A stretch of DNA of 64,000 nucleotides from Allobaculum mucilyticum (GTDB taxonomy: Bacteria; Bacillota_I; Bacilli_A; Erysipelotrichales; Erysipelotrichaceae): positions 1,178,001 through 1,242,000 of the forward strand of contig NZ_CP078089.1 of assembly GCF_022701195.1 (NCBI RefSeq), in the 5' to 3' direction. Positions 40,428-50,470 of this stretch are shown here, one piece after another. Numbering within the stretch: position 1 is the stretch's first letter; each line of letters opens with the position of its first letter. A program made the translations under genes and the position numbers. The notes beneath the pieces were generated by a model that was given only the letters and a program-made list of their open reading frames with translations, searched no databases and was not told where the DNA came from.

Positions 40428-41121
40428 CCACCTGGTCGACCGGATCCATTTCTGACGGATCGATTCCGGTCAGATCTGCGAGGTTATCAGCGTTGAAGTA
40501 GCCTGGTATCGCTTGATTGATCTTAATGGCACCGTCACCGATTCCGGAAAGAGCTGCGGCATCTGGTTTGAAGGCGGGTCTCCATACCGGTTCAGTCAGA
40601 TAGAACTGTCGTCGCGCATACGGGAAGCTGTCTCTCAGGCAGGCGGCAATATAGCCAACGTTGAGAAAGCATGAGCCAAAGGTCCGCTGTGCTTTTTCCG
40701 CCAGGACTCGAAGCGATTCGTGACTCGCCTTGGTAGCTTCCGCAGATGACGGGTTATCGGATACAAAACCGAGGTCACCCATGGTAAGCCCGCTTTCACC
40801 TGCAAAAAGAGCCGCATACGATCGGATGTGATCGATATGCGGCTGCATGCTTTGCTGAGTAAACTGACCGACAGACGGCTTGTCACCGTCTTCATCTTTA
40901 GAGATTTCAACGAGTGAGGAAATCGTCGACCGCCATTTATCCAGGGATTTCGCATCTGGATCCGTTCCTAAAACGTACTTCTGCGGAAAGCTGTAAAACT
41001 CAGCGGACAGCTCAGCACGTTTTGCGGTTCGAACGGCTCCGTCTGTGAGTGACATCATGGCTCGACTGATGCGAGAGTGGCCAAACGGTCGCTTTGCGTC
41101 CGGACGGGACAGAATCGGCAC
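40417..41121 (-). pseudogene. Phage portal protein, 5'-truncated copy
   Basis: The last ~234 residues of a portal protein, from RPDAKRPFGHSRISRAMMSL to the end, closely match residues 180-415 of the protein at 34816-36063. The upstream part is gone; near 41122 the sequence changes to plus-strand integrase coding DNA. A GTG/ATG near the joint could permit translation, but the product would lack the N-terminal wing domain. Confidence 0.85.
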
Positions 41122-41124
41122 CTG

Positions 41125-41970
41125 AAGTTAAGAAATACATGACATTCAAAGAAGCGTTTGAGGGATGGAAGCAGATCAGTACTGTTTCAGAATCAACCAA
41201 ATCCGTCTACGCGTCCGGTTTCAAAAAGCTAACCAGGTATCACCACATCAACATGTCTTCCATGACACTGGATATTATGCAGGATGCAGTAGACACAGCC
41301 CGTAACGTATGCTCCAGCAGTGGCAATTAAAAAAGTCCTGGCTGTATCTCTGGAATATGCTTTCACCCACGATTGCTCCTCTGCAGGGCGCAAGGATCTT
41401 CTTCAATACGTCAGACTGCCAGAACGAAAAGTCAAAACCGATCGCAAGATTTTTACAGACGACGAGATTCAGGGCTGTCTGGATCAGAAGGCCTACGGTG
41501 CAGTTATCTTGCTGTTCACAGGCATGAGGCGAGAAGAATTCCTGGCGCTGACAGAAGACAATATCCACTTGGACGAGGGCTGGATCCATGTATAAAAATC
41601 AAAAACGGCTGCCGGAGTCAGAGACATCCCGCTTCCAGATCGGCTCATCCCGATCTTCAAAGTCTATATGAAAACCCGACTGTTCGGGAAATCCAATAAG
41701 GTTTTCGAGCGAGACTGGGGAACCTATCCTTGCCTGCAGAATCACGTTAGACACGAGTGTAGACCCACCTACGTCACGAAATTGACAGAAGCCGGCGTTG
41801 ACCAGCGCATCATCAAGCTGCTTGCATGCCATGCGGGTACCGTTACCGAGGGCGTCTATACTCACTACTCGATGGATGGACTCAGAGAAATTGTAAATAA
41901 CGTTTTCTCGAAGTACCTGCCTGCTGAAATCGCCGATGATGGAACAGTAGTCTATGAGCTGCAAGCGTAA
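41125..41970 (+). pseudogene. int: Phage tyrosine integrase with two frameshifts
   Basis: Three consecutive frames encode one integrase: MTFKEAFEGWKQISTVSEST... (to about 41328), KTDRKIFTDDEIQGCLDQKA... with catalytic Arg in LFTGMRREEFLAL (to 41595), then DIPLPDRLIPIFKVYMK... with HVRHECRPTYVTKL and LACHAG...YTHYS (to 41970). The His/Arg/His/Tyr residues are largely in place. The N-terminus is joined to the truncated portal gene. Frameshifts near 41325 and 41595 make it inactive. It lies about 1.9 kb from the 5S gene proposed as its attachment site. Bases 41971-42084 show no gene. Confidence 0.88.
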
Positions 41971-42074
41971 TTTTGTTAGTTTTTTGTTGCTTGTTTGTTA
42001 GTTACGGAGAAAAATTAATAGCGATTTACAGCACTTTTGCACTTTTTCCTTCCGTGAATACCGTTTGCCTTTGT

Positions 42075-42084
42075 ATAGCTATCC
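42075..42084. repeat. Left 10-bp target duplication of IS4 element (ATAGCTATCC)
   Basis: ATAGCTATCC precedes the IS left end CAATGTCATTAAG and is repeated at 43779-43788. Confidence 0.92.
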
Positions 42085-42158
42085 CAATGTCATTAAGTTA
42101 ATTTTGAACGAGGATCTCCAATCGCACTAAGAAGAGGTCCTCTTTTTTCAAGGCTTAT

Positions 42159-42196
42159 AAAACCAGTTTTTGCTAATCGTAAAAACTGGTTTTTAT
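42159..42196 (+). terminator. Terminator-like hairpin in IS4 left end
   Basis: AAAACCAGTTTTT and AAAAACTGGTTTT are inverted around a short loop and followed by TATTTTG. It probably blocks outside transcription from reaching the transposase. Confidence 0.65.
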
Positions 42197-42294
42197 TTTG
42201 CATAAATTGATTTTGTTGGTTCTAAAGGTTGTTTTTTTCACCCCGCCGTGCGGCCGCGTAGCGGCCAGTCAGGTGATGAAAGGAAAAATCACCT

Positions 42295-43599
42295 ATGTCT
42301 GACACCAGTAATCTATGCGATAAATTCAGAAGATCTTTTAACCGCGCAATAGCGGCTGAAATCTGTAAACCTGAAATTTTTTCTAATCCCCAAACGGATT
42401 TCTCCAGAAACAGAAATCTGAACCTGTTACCTGTTATCTCTATTTCCTATCGGGCAGATACCCGGTCAATCAGTGCTTCACTCCCACAGCTTCATCCGTC
42501 TCTGTCTTCAGCTTCTTTATCCGCTATCTCCCAGGCAAGACAGAAAATCAAATCGTCTCTATATATCGGTGTTTTCAACAGAATGAACCAGGGATTCCGC
42601 TATCTTGATACCGAGCGTTTCAAAAGTTACAGGCTTCTGGCCGTGGACGGATCGGAACTGCGCGTCTCGCCTGACGGTAACGATTTATCGACTTATGGAG
42701 GGTCCAAGAAAGGCGGAAAGCGCCATTACTTCCATGCCAACATGCTTTACGATGTCTTGAATCACACCTGCGTCGATATGGTACTGCAGCCCGGCTCCGA
42801 GAAGAATGAAGACTCTGCTTTCCTTGATCTGGCAGAGCGGGTCGAAGATCCGAACGTTATCTACACCTGTGACAGAGGATACGAATGCCTCATGACATTT
42901 CACCGGCTCGATCAATCCGGAAAACACTTCGTCATTCGAATCAAAGATGAATCCTCCGCAACCAGTATTCTGAAGCACTATCCCACACCGGAAACCGAAG
43001 AGTATGACATTCCGTTTGATGTAACTTTAACTTCCAGGAACAATAAGAAGGTTAAGGAGAACTGGGATACATACAAGTACATTTCGTCTTATCCAAAACA
43101 CCCTGAGTTTTCAAACGGTGTAACGGAGCTGCCCCTCCATGGAAGAGCAGTCAGATTTAAGGTTAAATGCGGGGAAAAAGAGTCCTTTATTACACTCTTT
43201 ACCAACCTCTCTGCTGATTCCTTCAGCACGGATGATCTGAAGAAAATCTACCGGCTGCGCTGGCAGATCGAAATCAGTTTCAGAGATCTCAAAAGAGAGC
43301 TGGGCCTGGAACATATTCACGGCAGAAAGAAAGAAGTGGTCATTGGAGAGGTGTACGCCAAGATGACCATTTACAACATGAATTCGAGAATCCGTAATCA
43401 CGTCGAAAAAAGGAAGAAGACTCGCCTTCGGCTGGAACGGGCTGTGAAACGGAAGACGGAACGAAAAATCGACTTTACCTTTCTTATGGCTGCAACTCGA
43501 TCGTTCTTCTGGAATGAAGGAACCTATACCGGAGCAGGGCTTATTAAACTTCTGGAACGAAAGACAGAATCTGTTCGCCCTGATCGACCGCGAAGGTAA
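42295..43599 (+). CDS. IS4-family transposase
   Basis: A 434-residue transposase. The DDE core has Asp in RLLAVDGSELRV, Asp in VIYTCDRGYECL and the IS4 YREK-type signature in YRLRWQIEISFRDLKRELGL with the catalytic Glu. A basic C-terminus (KRKKTRLRLERAVKRKTERK) follows. AAGGA lies about 10 bases before the start. The frame is uninterrupted, so the element may be active. Confidence 0.94.
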   Translation: MSDTSNLCDKFRRSFNRAIAAEICKPEIFSNPQTDFSRNRNLNLLPVISISYRADTRSISASLPQLHPSLSSASLSAISQARQKIKSSLYIGVFNRMNQGFRYLDTERFKSYRLLAVDGSELRVSPDGNDLSTYGGSKKGGKRHYFHANMLYDVLNHTCVDMVLQPGSEKNEDSAFLDLAERVEDPNVIYTCDRGYECLMTFHRLDQSGKHFVIRIKDESSATSILKHYPTPETEEYDIPFDVTLTSRNNKKVKENWDTYKYISSYPKHPEFSNGVTELPLHGRAVRFKVKCGEKESFITLFTNLSADSFSTDDLKKIYRLRWQIEISFRDLKRELGLEHIHGRKKEVVIGEVYAKMTIYNMNSRIRNHVEKRKKTRLRLERAVKRKTERKIDFTFLMAATRSFFWNEGTYTGAGLIKLLERKTESVRPDRPRR

Positions 43600-43778
43600 A
43601 AAGGAAAAAGCAAAGAAATAGGTAGAACAGCTTGATAAAGCACTAATTAACGACAGGGTGATTTTTTAAACACGAAAAAATTACCCTTTTCGTCGTGCTT
43701 CCTCTTCTTAGAACAATCCTTCTACTCCTCTGGTTCAGGAACTTCAGCGAGGTTTACGACTTTAACTTAATGACATTG

Positions 43779-43788
43779 ATAGCTATCC
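43779..43788. repeat. Right 10-bp target duplication of IS4 element (ATAGCTATCC)
   Basis: Identical to 42075-42084 and directly after the right end TGACATTG. Confidence 0.92.
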
Positions 43789-43792
43789 AAAT

Positions 43793-43822
43793 AAAAAAGC
43801 GCCTTATTTAAAGGCGCTTTTC
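43793..43822 (-). terminator. Terminator of the stand-alone 5S gene
   Basis: AAAAGCGCCTT and AAGGCGCTTTT form a compact hairpin a few bases beyond the 3' end of the minus-strand 5S gene. Bidirectional T/A runs flank it. Confidence 0.8.
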
Positions 43823-43827
43823 TGTGT

Positions 43828-43932
43828 TCGGCAACTTCCTATTTTTGCTTGGGAGCTATCGTCGGCGTTCAGCGGCTTAACTGCTGTGTTCGGGATGTTA
43901 CAGGTGTATCCCGCTGGCTAACGTCACCGCAC
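43828..43932 (-). rRNA. rrf: Stand-alone 5S rRNA gene
   Basis: About 105 bases from GTGCGGTGACGTTAGCC to GGAAGTTGCCGAAC. Both ends pair well as helix I, and the internal CCGAACACAGCAGTTAAGC and CGCCGACGATAGC are standard. No 23S or 16S is adjacent. Upstream on the minus strand, TTGCTT, 17 bases and TAATGT form a possible promoter (about 43940-43970). The sequence differs from the operon 5S genes in helix I and loops, so it is a separate allele. The gene appears intact. Confidence 0.85.
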
Positions 43933-46900
43933 TTACATTATGAACATTAACAGGCTGTCTTCAGAAAAGCAAGAAGGGAAACTGAATTTGTTTTCTGATA
44001 GCAGTTTTCTGAAATCTCTTTAAATTTGCCACTCGTACATTCTTCTGTGCCGCCATCCTGTTTGAGAAGCATCTTTTCTGATGCAGAATTCACAAAACGC
44101 TCGGAAGAACGAAATATTTACTAAATACTTGAGTGATCTATTCACTTGCACGATAAATCGTAAAAGTAAAGGCTTACAAAACCGTTTTTCAGGCAAATAC
44201 ATCCTCCAGATATGCATGAATCAGCCTGCCCCCCACGACCAGGTAAAAATTTGTCTGAAAAGAGAAGTGAAAGGAGAAATAAAGGAGAAATATGAGAAAA
44301 CTCAGGCAATGGAGTCTGTCTTTGCTGATGGTGCTGCTTTCCATCAGCATGCTGCTGCCCGGACAGACCCAGACCGTAGCTGCGAATGAAGAAGCGTCGC
44401 AGACGATCGAACAGATTACCGCCACAGACGGGCGGGAAAACTGAATTTCAACCAAGGCTGGAAGTTCGTCCGTCAGAACATTCCGGAAGCTGTTGAAACT
44501 GACTATGACCAGGCAGAACTCGAACGCTGGGAAAACGTTGATCTGCCTCACACCGTCCGTCTCGAACAGTACAACGCGAGCGGAGGAAAAAACTACCAGG
44601 GAGAAGCGATGTACCGCAAGCACTTCTACCTGGACGAATCCTATGCCGGCAAAAAACTCTACTTCGAGTTTAAAGGCGTCATGGGCGTTACAGATGTATG
44701 GGTCAACGGACCCATCTGCAGGGCCCGCTTGCAAAACTGACTGGCAGTGAAGACGGAAACCACACTCAGTATGGCGGCTACCTGCCGTTTATTGTGGATG
44801 TCACCTATGTCGTACACTGCGATGGCGAAAAGAACGTCATCACTGTTCTGACCGATAACCGGGACAACGGACTTGTTCCTCCTGGAAAACCGCAGGACAG
44901 TCTCGACTTCTCGTACTTTGGCGGCATCTACCGCAACGTCTATCTGCATTCGACTGAGCCGATCCACATCACCGATGCGACCTATGAAAACATCGAAGCC
45001 GGGGGGCGGCATCCTGATCGACTACCCGACTGTCAGCGAAGAAAAAGCCGATGCCGATGTTGGTACGCACGTCCGCAACGAAACATCGGAAAACGCTGAA
45101 GTTACGCTGAAAACCATATACGTAGATCCGGATGGCAAGGAAGTCATCTCGAAGAATTCGACAGTAACAATTGCTGGAAACAGCGCTGAAACGATCCATC
45201 AGGATTTTGAAATCACAAATCCGGAACTCTGGGATCTCGATAATCCAAATCTGTACACACTGGTTTCCACCGTTACAGTTGATGGAAAAGAAGTGGACCG
45301 TATGGAAACCACAACCGGTATCCGTACCATCACCTACAGTGCTACAGAAGGCATGAAGATCAACGGCAAGCACCCGGGATTTCTCTCCGGTGTCAACCGT
45401 CATCAGGAATATGCCTATATCGGATATGCTGCATCCGATAACCTGCAGAGAAAAGATGCAATCCTCTACAAGAACGCAGGATTCCAGATTGTCCGTACTG
45501 CCCACCATGCCCAGTCCCCTGCATTCCTCGATGAATGCGACCGTCTTGGCATTCTCGTAGTTGAAGCCATTCAGGGCTGGCAGTACTGGAACGACAATCC
45601 AGTCTTTGCAGAACGCGTTAAAAACGATACGCGTCAGATGGTCCGCCGCGACCGCAACCACGCCTGCATCGCTGCGTTTGAAACATCACTGAACGAATCC
45701 ACCGGCGTTCCGGCAGGATTTACAAACGAACTTGAAAAAATCGCAAAATCAGAAGGTCCTTCCGTGCGCACTGCAGTTGAAGCCTACAGCGGCTCCGCAG
45801 TCGGCGACATCGTCTAGGGACGTCCGGAAGAACTTCAGAACGATACATCACAGTCGTTTATCCGTGAATACGGTGACTTCTGGCTTGAACAGTACGGCAA
45901 CTTCACTGATACCTGCCGCGTTACCCGCGGACCTGGCACCTACTACCCAGGCGGTGAAGAAAGAATGGTCGAACAGGCCAATAACCGTCTGTACAACGGT
46001 TTCCACTTTGAAGGAACCGGCGCCATCTCTTTAGCACAGGGGAAAAAGCTCTACGCCGACAGCAGCAAGCGTTTTGCCGGCATGACCATGTGGATCGGTA
46101 TCGACCACAACCGCGGCTACGACCCAACGATTTCCGCATGCGGTATCTGGGATCTCTTCCGCCTTCCGAAGTATTCCTACTATGCATTTTCTTCTCAGCG
46201 TCCTGTTGAACATGACGAAAGCCTGGAAGCCAAAGGCATTGAAACCGGCGAAATGATCTTCATCGCCAGCAGCTGGTCCAAAACGGCACCAGTCAAAGAC
46301 AAAGATGGATCCAAGCCTCTTGGTACGGATGAATCGCGAATCATCTATGTCTACAGCAACCTCTCCAAAGTAAAACTCGAAGTTATCTCCGAAGAAACCG
46401 GCGAAGGCCTCTGGACAGCCACACAGGATCCGATGAACTCCGGAAACGCACAGTATCTGGATCATCCGCCTTTCCTCTTTGAAAACGTTCCATATACCGA
46501 AGGAAGCTATCTCAAGGCTGCCGGCCTGGATGCAGACGGAAAAGAATCCGCAACCCAGGATCTGCATACTGCAGGTGCACCCGCAAAAATCATTCTTAAA
46601 GCTGATACGACAGGGATTGATTTCAAAGCCAACGGTTCCGACCAGATCATGGTTTACGCAAAAGTTGTCGATGCCAACGGCACACTCTGCCAGGAAGCAA
46701 CGAACCAGCTGCGCTTTACCATCAGCGGCGAAGGTACCCTGACCGGTGATGGCGACCGCAGAATTGGTGCCAACCCGATCGAAGCCGAAGCCGGCCAGAC
46801 CGCAATCTACGTCCGCTCCACTAAAGATGCCGGAGAAATCACCGTACGCTGCGAAAGCGAAGGCCTTGAAACCGGCACAGTCACAGTCAAAACAGACGCT

Positions 46901-48551
46901 TTTGAAGAAAAAGCCGTTCCTTACGAAGAAATCGCAGAAGGAATCCCGTTCGATCAGGGTTCCATGTATCTCACATCCAAAGAGATCATCCTCAGTGATG
47001 ACCGTGCCATGGATGTAAAAATAGAATCCGTCACCATCAACGGTGAAACATACGAACATACCCTTCGCACCCTTAACGGATCCCCTGTTTCCGTTGATCT
47101 TGCCGGAAGCTATGCCACTCTTTCCGGAAAACTTGCTTTAAGTGATCCATCCTGCTGCCCCAATGGCGCAGTATTCAAAGTCTATGGCGATGGCGTACTG
47201 CTTTACACCAGTCCGGTCGTCACCACCCAGACCGAAGACTTCAGTGTAAACCTGCACAACGTACAGACACTGACCATCGTTGGCATTGATACAACCGCTT
47301 CAAACCTGCAGACCATCTGCTGGCTTGATGCATACCTTACGGCCGGCGAAGAAACACCGGATGAAAGCGAGCTCCGTCAGGATCTTGCAAAAAGCAGTAC
47401 AGTTACTGCCAGCAATACAGCTGAAGAATCATCCGCAGAACTTGCGGTTGACGGAAACAGCCTGACCGCCTGGGAAAGTGCAAACATCCCGAGAGAAGAC
47501 ACCCCCGAATCCTACATCGTGGATCTGGGAACAACTGCAGACGTACGCAATGCCAGACTCGGCTTCCAGTACGACTACCTGCGCACAGACTATTCGATTT
47601 ACACCTCTGCGGATGGAAAAGACTGGACCTGCCAGTGCTCCAACCAGAAAACAGCGCGCGCCTGCCAGAATCTGGATCTCTTCCAGGCAAGCGGTGTCCG
47701 CTACATCAAAGCTGAATTTACCAATGTTCAGTCCAGCCAGGGTGAAACCGGCGGAAGCGCCCGTCACGTCTTCCTGACCGACATTGAAGTCTACAAAGAC
47801 ATGGGCGTTGACAGCATCAAAGACGACAACCTTGCCGGATTTGAAATCGCCGGAACAGACATCGTCTTTGATCAGTCCACTCTCAACTACACAGTCAATC
47901 CGAATTTGAAGGACCATATTTTGTCCGTGCCCTTCCGGCAAACCGTGAATCGACCGTAACCATCAACGATAAGGCCTACGCGTTCGGCGCAGCCTTCACT
48001 CTTGATGCTGCTCCATTCGCTGAATGCACACCGGATGAAAATGGAAAAATCGAAATCACCGTGACCTCGCCAGATGGAAAAGGCACGAAAACCTGTACCA
48101 TCCAGGTCAACGAACCAGAATTCCCGGTTTATGACTCCGCAAAAGCCTGCGCAAGAGGCATCAACGGATCCTACGGATGGTCCTACGGAACATTCGTCCG
48201 CGGAGAATTCAGCCAGTTCGATGATTCCACCATCCGCTATAACCGCGGTGAAACAGCCTTCACCAACGGCAATGACAATGACTGGATCATCTCCGGTCCG
48301 CGCTATATCCACCCAGGAACATCTACAGATGTAGCAAGACGCTTTACAACACCAAAGAGCGGAAACGTCCGCCTGCATTTCGCCGCTGAAAAATTCAGTG
48401 ACGGTCAGTCAGGCTCCGTCGGCATGCAGATCACGCTCAACGGTGAAAAGATCTGGCCGCTTGATGACAGCTGGAAATCGTTCTCAAGCGGTACCAAAAA
48501 TGTATGGGATACTTCCCTGCATCTTGAAGAAGGCGATCAGCTCGTCTTTGC

Positions 48552-48559
48552 AATCGGAT
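48552..48559. repeat. Left target duplication of IS1182 copy 3 (AATCGGAT)
   Basis: AATCGGAT is repeated at 50463-50470. Removing the IS and one copy rejoins the glycosidase frame as FAIG-SNGDNGG. Confidence 0.9.
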
Positions 48560-50462
48560 GATGCGCCCGACAAAAGTAACAAATAGCTGAAGTGTGTTCA
48601 TAAATCTTGGACTGATCCGAATTTTTCAAAATAATGCTACAATTAATTGAAATTAATCTCGATTAAATTAATATTAGTAGTATAATATAATTGAATATTT
48701 CAGGGGTGTTTCTTATGTCGCAGTCCAAGTTCAAACCCATTCAGATGAATCTCTTCGATCTAACCTACTCACTTTCTGATCGAAAGCTCAGAATGCTTGA
48801 ATCCGGCTGGCCGGGCTATTTCAACCGTGTCATTATTCCTGAGCTGGTTAAACTTGAATCGATTTTTGAGCCTCTTTACTCAAAGAACACCAACACCAGA
48901 CCTTCAACTCCTACATACCTCGTTTTAGCTATGCTTGTTTTGAAAGATCTGTTTACTCTGACAGACGAAGAACTGGAGAGAAGCGTTACCTTTTCTCTGG
49001 AGTATCAGTTCGCTCTTGGAACAACGTCCTTTGAACATCAGCCGGTAAACCAGAGAACGCTTAACCGCTTTCGTGCTGCCAATGCCTTTTATATGCAGCA
49101 GACTGGCATCGATCTTCTCCATGAATTTGCCGAAAAACTGGCCAAGTCTCTTAAAGACGCCTATCTTGGCACCAATCTCAAGCGGAGAATGGACTCCATC
49201 ATGGTCGATAACGGCGCCAGAAAGCTTTCAAGACTGCAGCTGGCGCATGTGGTCATTAAAAACATGCTCATGGTTTTGGATGAAAACAAAATCGCAATCC
49301 CCGAGAATCTTCAACACTATATCGAGGACTTCGATGAGAATAAGGTTACTTATCACTCCCATACTCCGGCTGCGGCTAAACTGCAGACCGCTTTTCAGGA
49401 TGCCTGTGCCGTTCGTGATCTGATTCCAGGCACGCTGAATGACTGTGAAGAAGCACAGATGCTCATCCGCTTTGTTTCCGAGCAGGTCAACACAAACACC
49501 GATGGCTCTTTTCATTCCGTTCGTGACGGAAAAGAGCTGAACTCGACTGTCCTGAACAATCCAGTTGAGCCGGAATCGACTTTCCGTAAGAAGGCCGGTG
49601 AAAATCACCAGGGATACGTTGGCAATTTCGCTGAAACAGTCGACCTCGATACCAACCGAAAGATCATCGACTCATTTGATTTCCAGCCCAATATCTACAG
49701 CGATTCCAAGTTCGCCAAAGATGAAATTCAGAAGATGGCTGAAGAAGGAGACGAAACAACTTTGGTTGCCGACGGAGCCTACATCAGCGTGGATAACATC
49801 AATGAAGCAGCTGAACACGGAATTCAACTTGTAGGAACTGCTATGACGGGTAAAGAAACACCCGATTTGACTGCTGATTTCGAAATCGATGAAGAAACAA
49901 AAACGGTAACCTGCCCAAACGGAAAGACTGCAGATCGAGTAACCTACTACGAGAAAACCGATTCCTGGAATATCTCATTCCACAAAGAAACAACCTGTAA
50001 AGATTGCCCATTCGCTGCAACTGGCCGATGCCCGATGAAAAATCACAAAAGAGTCAGATCTGGAACCATTTCCCAGAAGAAGATCCAAAGAGCACACCTT
50101 CAGCGGACCATGAAAAGTGAAGAGGCAATTGCCAATTACCGGTTCAGAAACGGTGTTGAAGCTATCCCAAACCAGCTAAGAAGGAATCAAAAAATTGATA
50201 CCCTTCCGTTCAGGGGGTTAGTGCGCAAAAAATTCGGATATACGTTAGCTATTACGGCAATAAACGTAAGACGAGTGCTGAAATACGCACAAGAAGATGC
50301 CAAACAGGCATTGGATCTTCTTGTATCTTCGCTGATTCAAGCTATGTATGTGAAATATGCCCCAATTTCACATATTGAACTCAATTTAGCTTTTGTTTGT
50401 GTTCACTATTGATGAACACCAAATCTGCCGTCAGCAAAATTGGGTATTTTGTCTGACGCATC
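48560..50462 (+). mobile_element. IS1182-family element, copy 3 (inside the glycosidase pseudogene)
   Basis: The 1903-bp element has ends GATGCGCCCGACAAAA and TTTTGTCTGACGCATC and an 8-bp flanking repeat AATCGGAT. The interior matches copies 1 and 2. One base in the transposase leader differs from copy 1 (TTTCAGGGG against TTTCGGGGG). Confidence 0.93.
48715..50412 (+). CDS. IS1182-family transposase
   Basis: The 565-residue product reads as identical to those at 2134-3831 and 13249-14946, with the same ATGTCGCAG start. Three identical intact copies within 48 kb suggest that this element is currently or recently active in the genome. Confidence 0.93.
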   Translation: MSQSKFKPIQMNLFDLTYSLSDRKLRMLESGWPGYFNRVIIPELVKLESIFEPLYSKNTNTRPSTPTYLVLAMLVLKDLFTLTDEELERSVTFSLEYQFALGTTSFEHQPVNQRTLNRFRAANAFYMQQTGIDLLHEFAEKLAKSLKDAYLGTNLKRRMDSIMVDNGARKLSRLQLAHVVIKNMLMVLDENKIAIPENLQHYIEDFDENKVTYHSHTPAAAKLQTAFQDACAVRDLIPGTLNDCEEAQMLIRFVSEQVNTNTDGSFHSVRDGKELNSTVLNNPVEPESTFRKKAGENHQGYVGNFAETVDLDTNRKIIDSFDFQPNIYSDSKFAKDEIQKMAEEGDETTLVADGAYISVDNINEAAEHGIQLVGTAMTGKETPDLTADFEIDEETKTVTCPNGKTADRVTYYEKTDSWNISFHKETTCKDCPFAATGRCPMKNHKRVRSGTISQKKIQRAHLQRTMKSEEAIANYRFRNGVEAIPNQLRRNQKIDTLPFRGLVRKKFGYTLAITAINVRRVLKYAQEDAKQALDLLVSSLIQAMYVKYAPISHIELNLAFVCVHY

Positions 50463-50470
50463 AATCGGAT
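50463..50470. repeat. Right target duplication of IS1182 copy 3 (AATCGGAT)
   Basis: Pairs with 48552-48559. Confidence 0.9.

Larger units (their letters stand above)
42085..43778 (+). mobile_element. IS4-family insertion sequence
   Basis: A 1694-bp element with inverted ends CAATGTCATTAAGTTAA, one DDE transposase gene and perfect 10-bp flanking repeats ATAGCTATCC. The length and duplication size fit IS4/IS231-type elements. It lies between the broken integrase and the terminator of the stand-alone 5S gene. It appears structurally complete and is the only copy in the window. Confidence 0.93.
31496..43932. mobile_element. Degraded prophage between two 5S rRNA sequences
   Basis: A block of phage genes lies between a 5S 3' fragment (31496-31554) and a 5S gene (43828-43932). 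It encodes portal, P-loop protein, MuF head protein, HNH nuclease, terminase and capsid remnants, a methyltransferase and a broken integrase. Nearly all genes are on the minus strand, and the integrase is on the plus strand beside the right 5S copy. Tail, lysis, replication and repressor genes are missing, so it cannot be a functional phage. The head cassette is present twice, the right copy truncated. An IS4 element sits beside the integrase. Confidence 0.85.

Noticed and set aside
46031-47059. 342-codon minus-strand frame opposite the glycosidase
   Set aside because: Complement of a clear GH2-type protein; no start signal.
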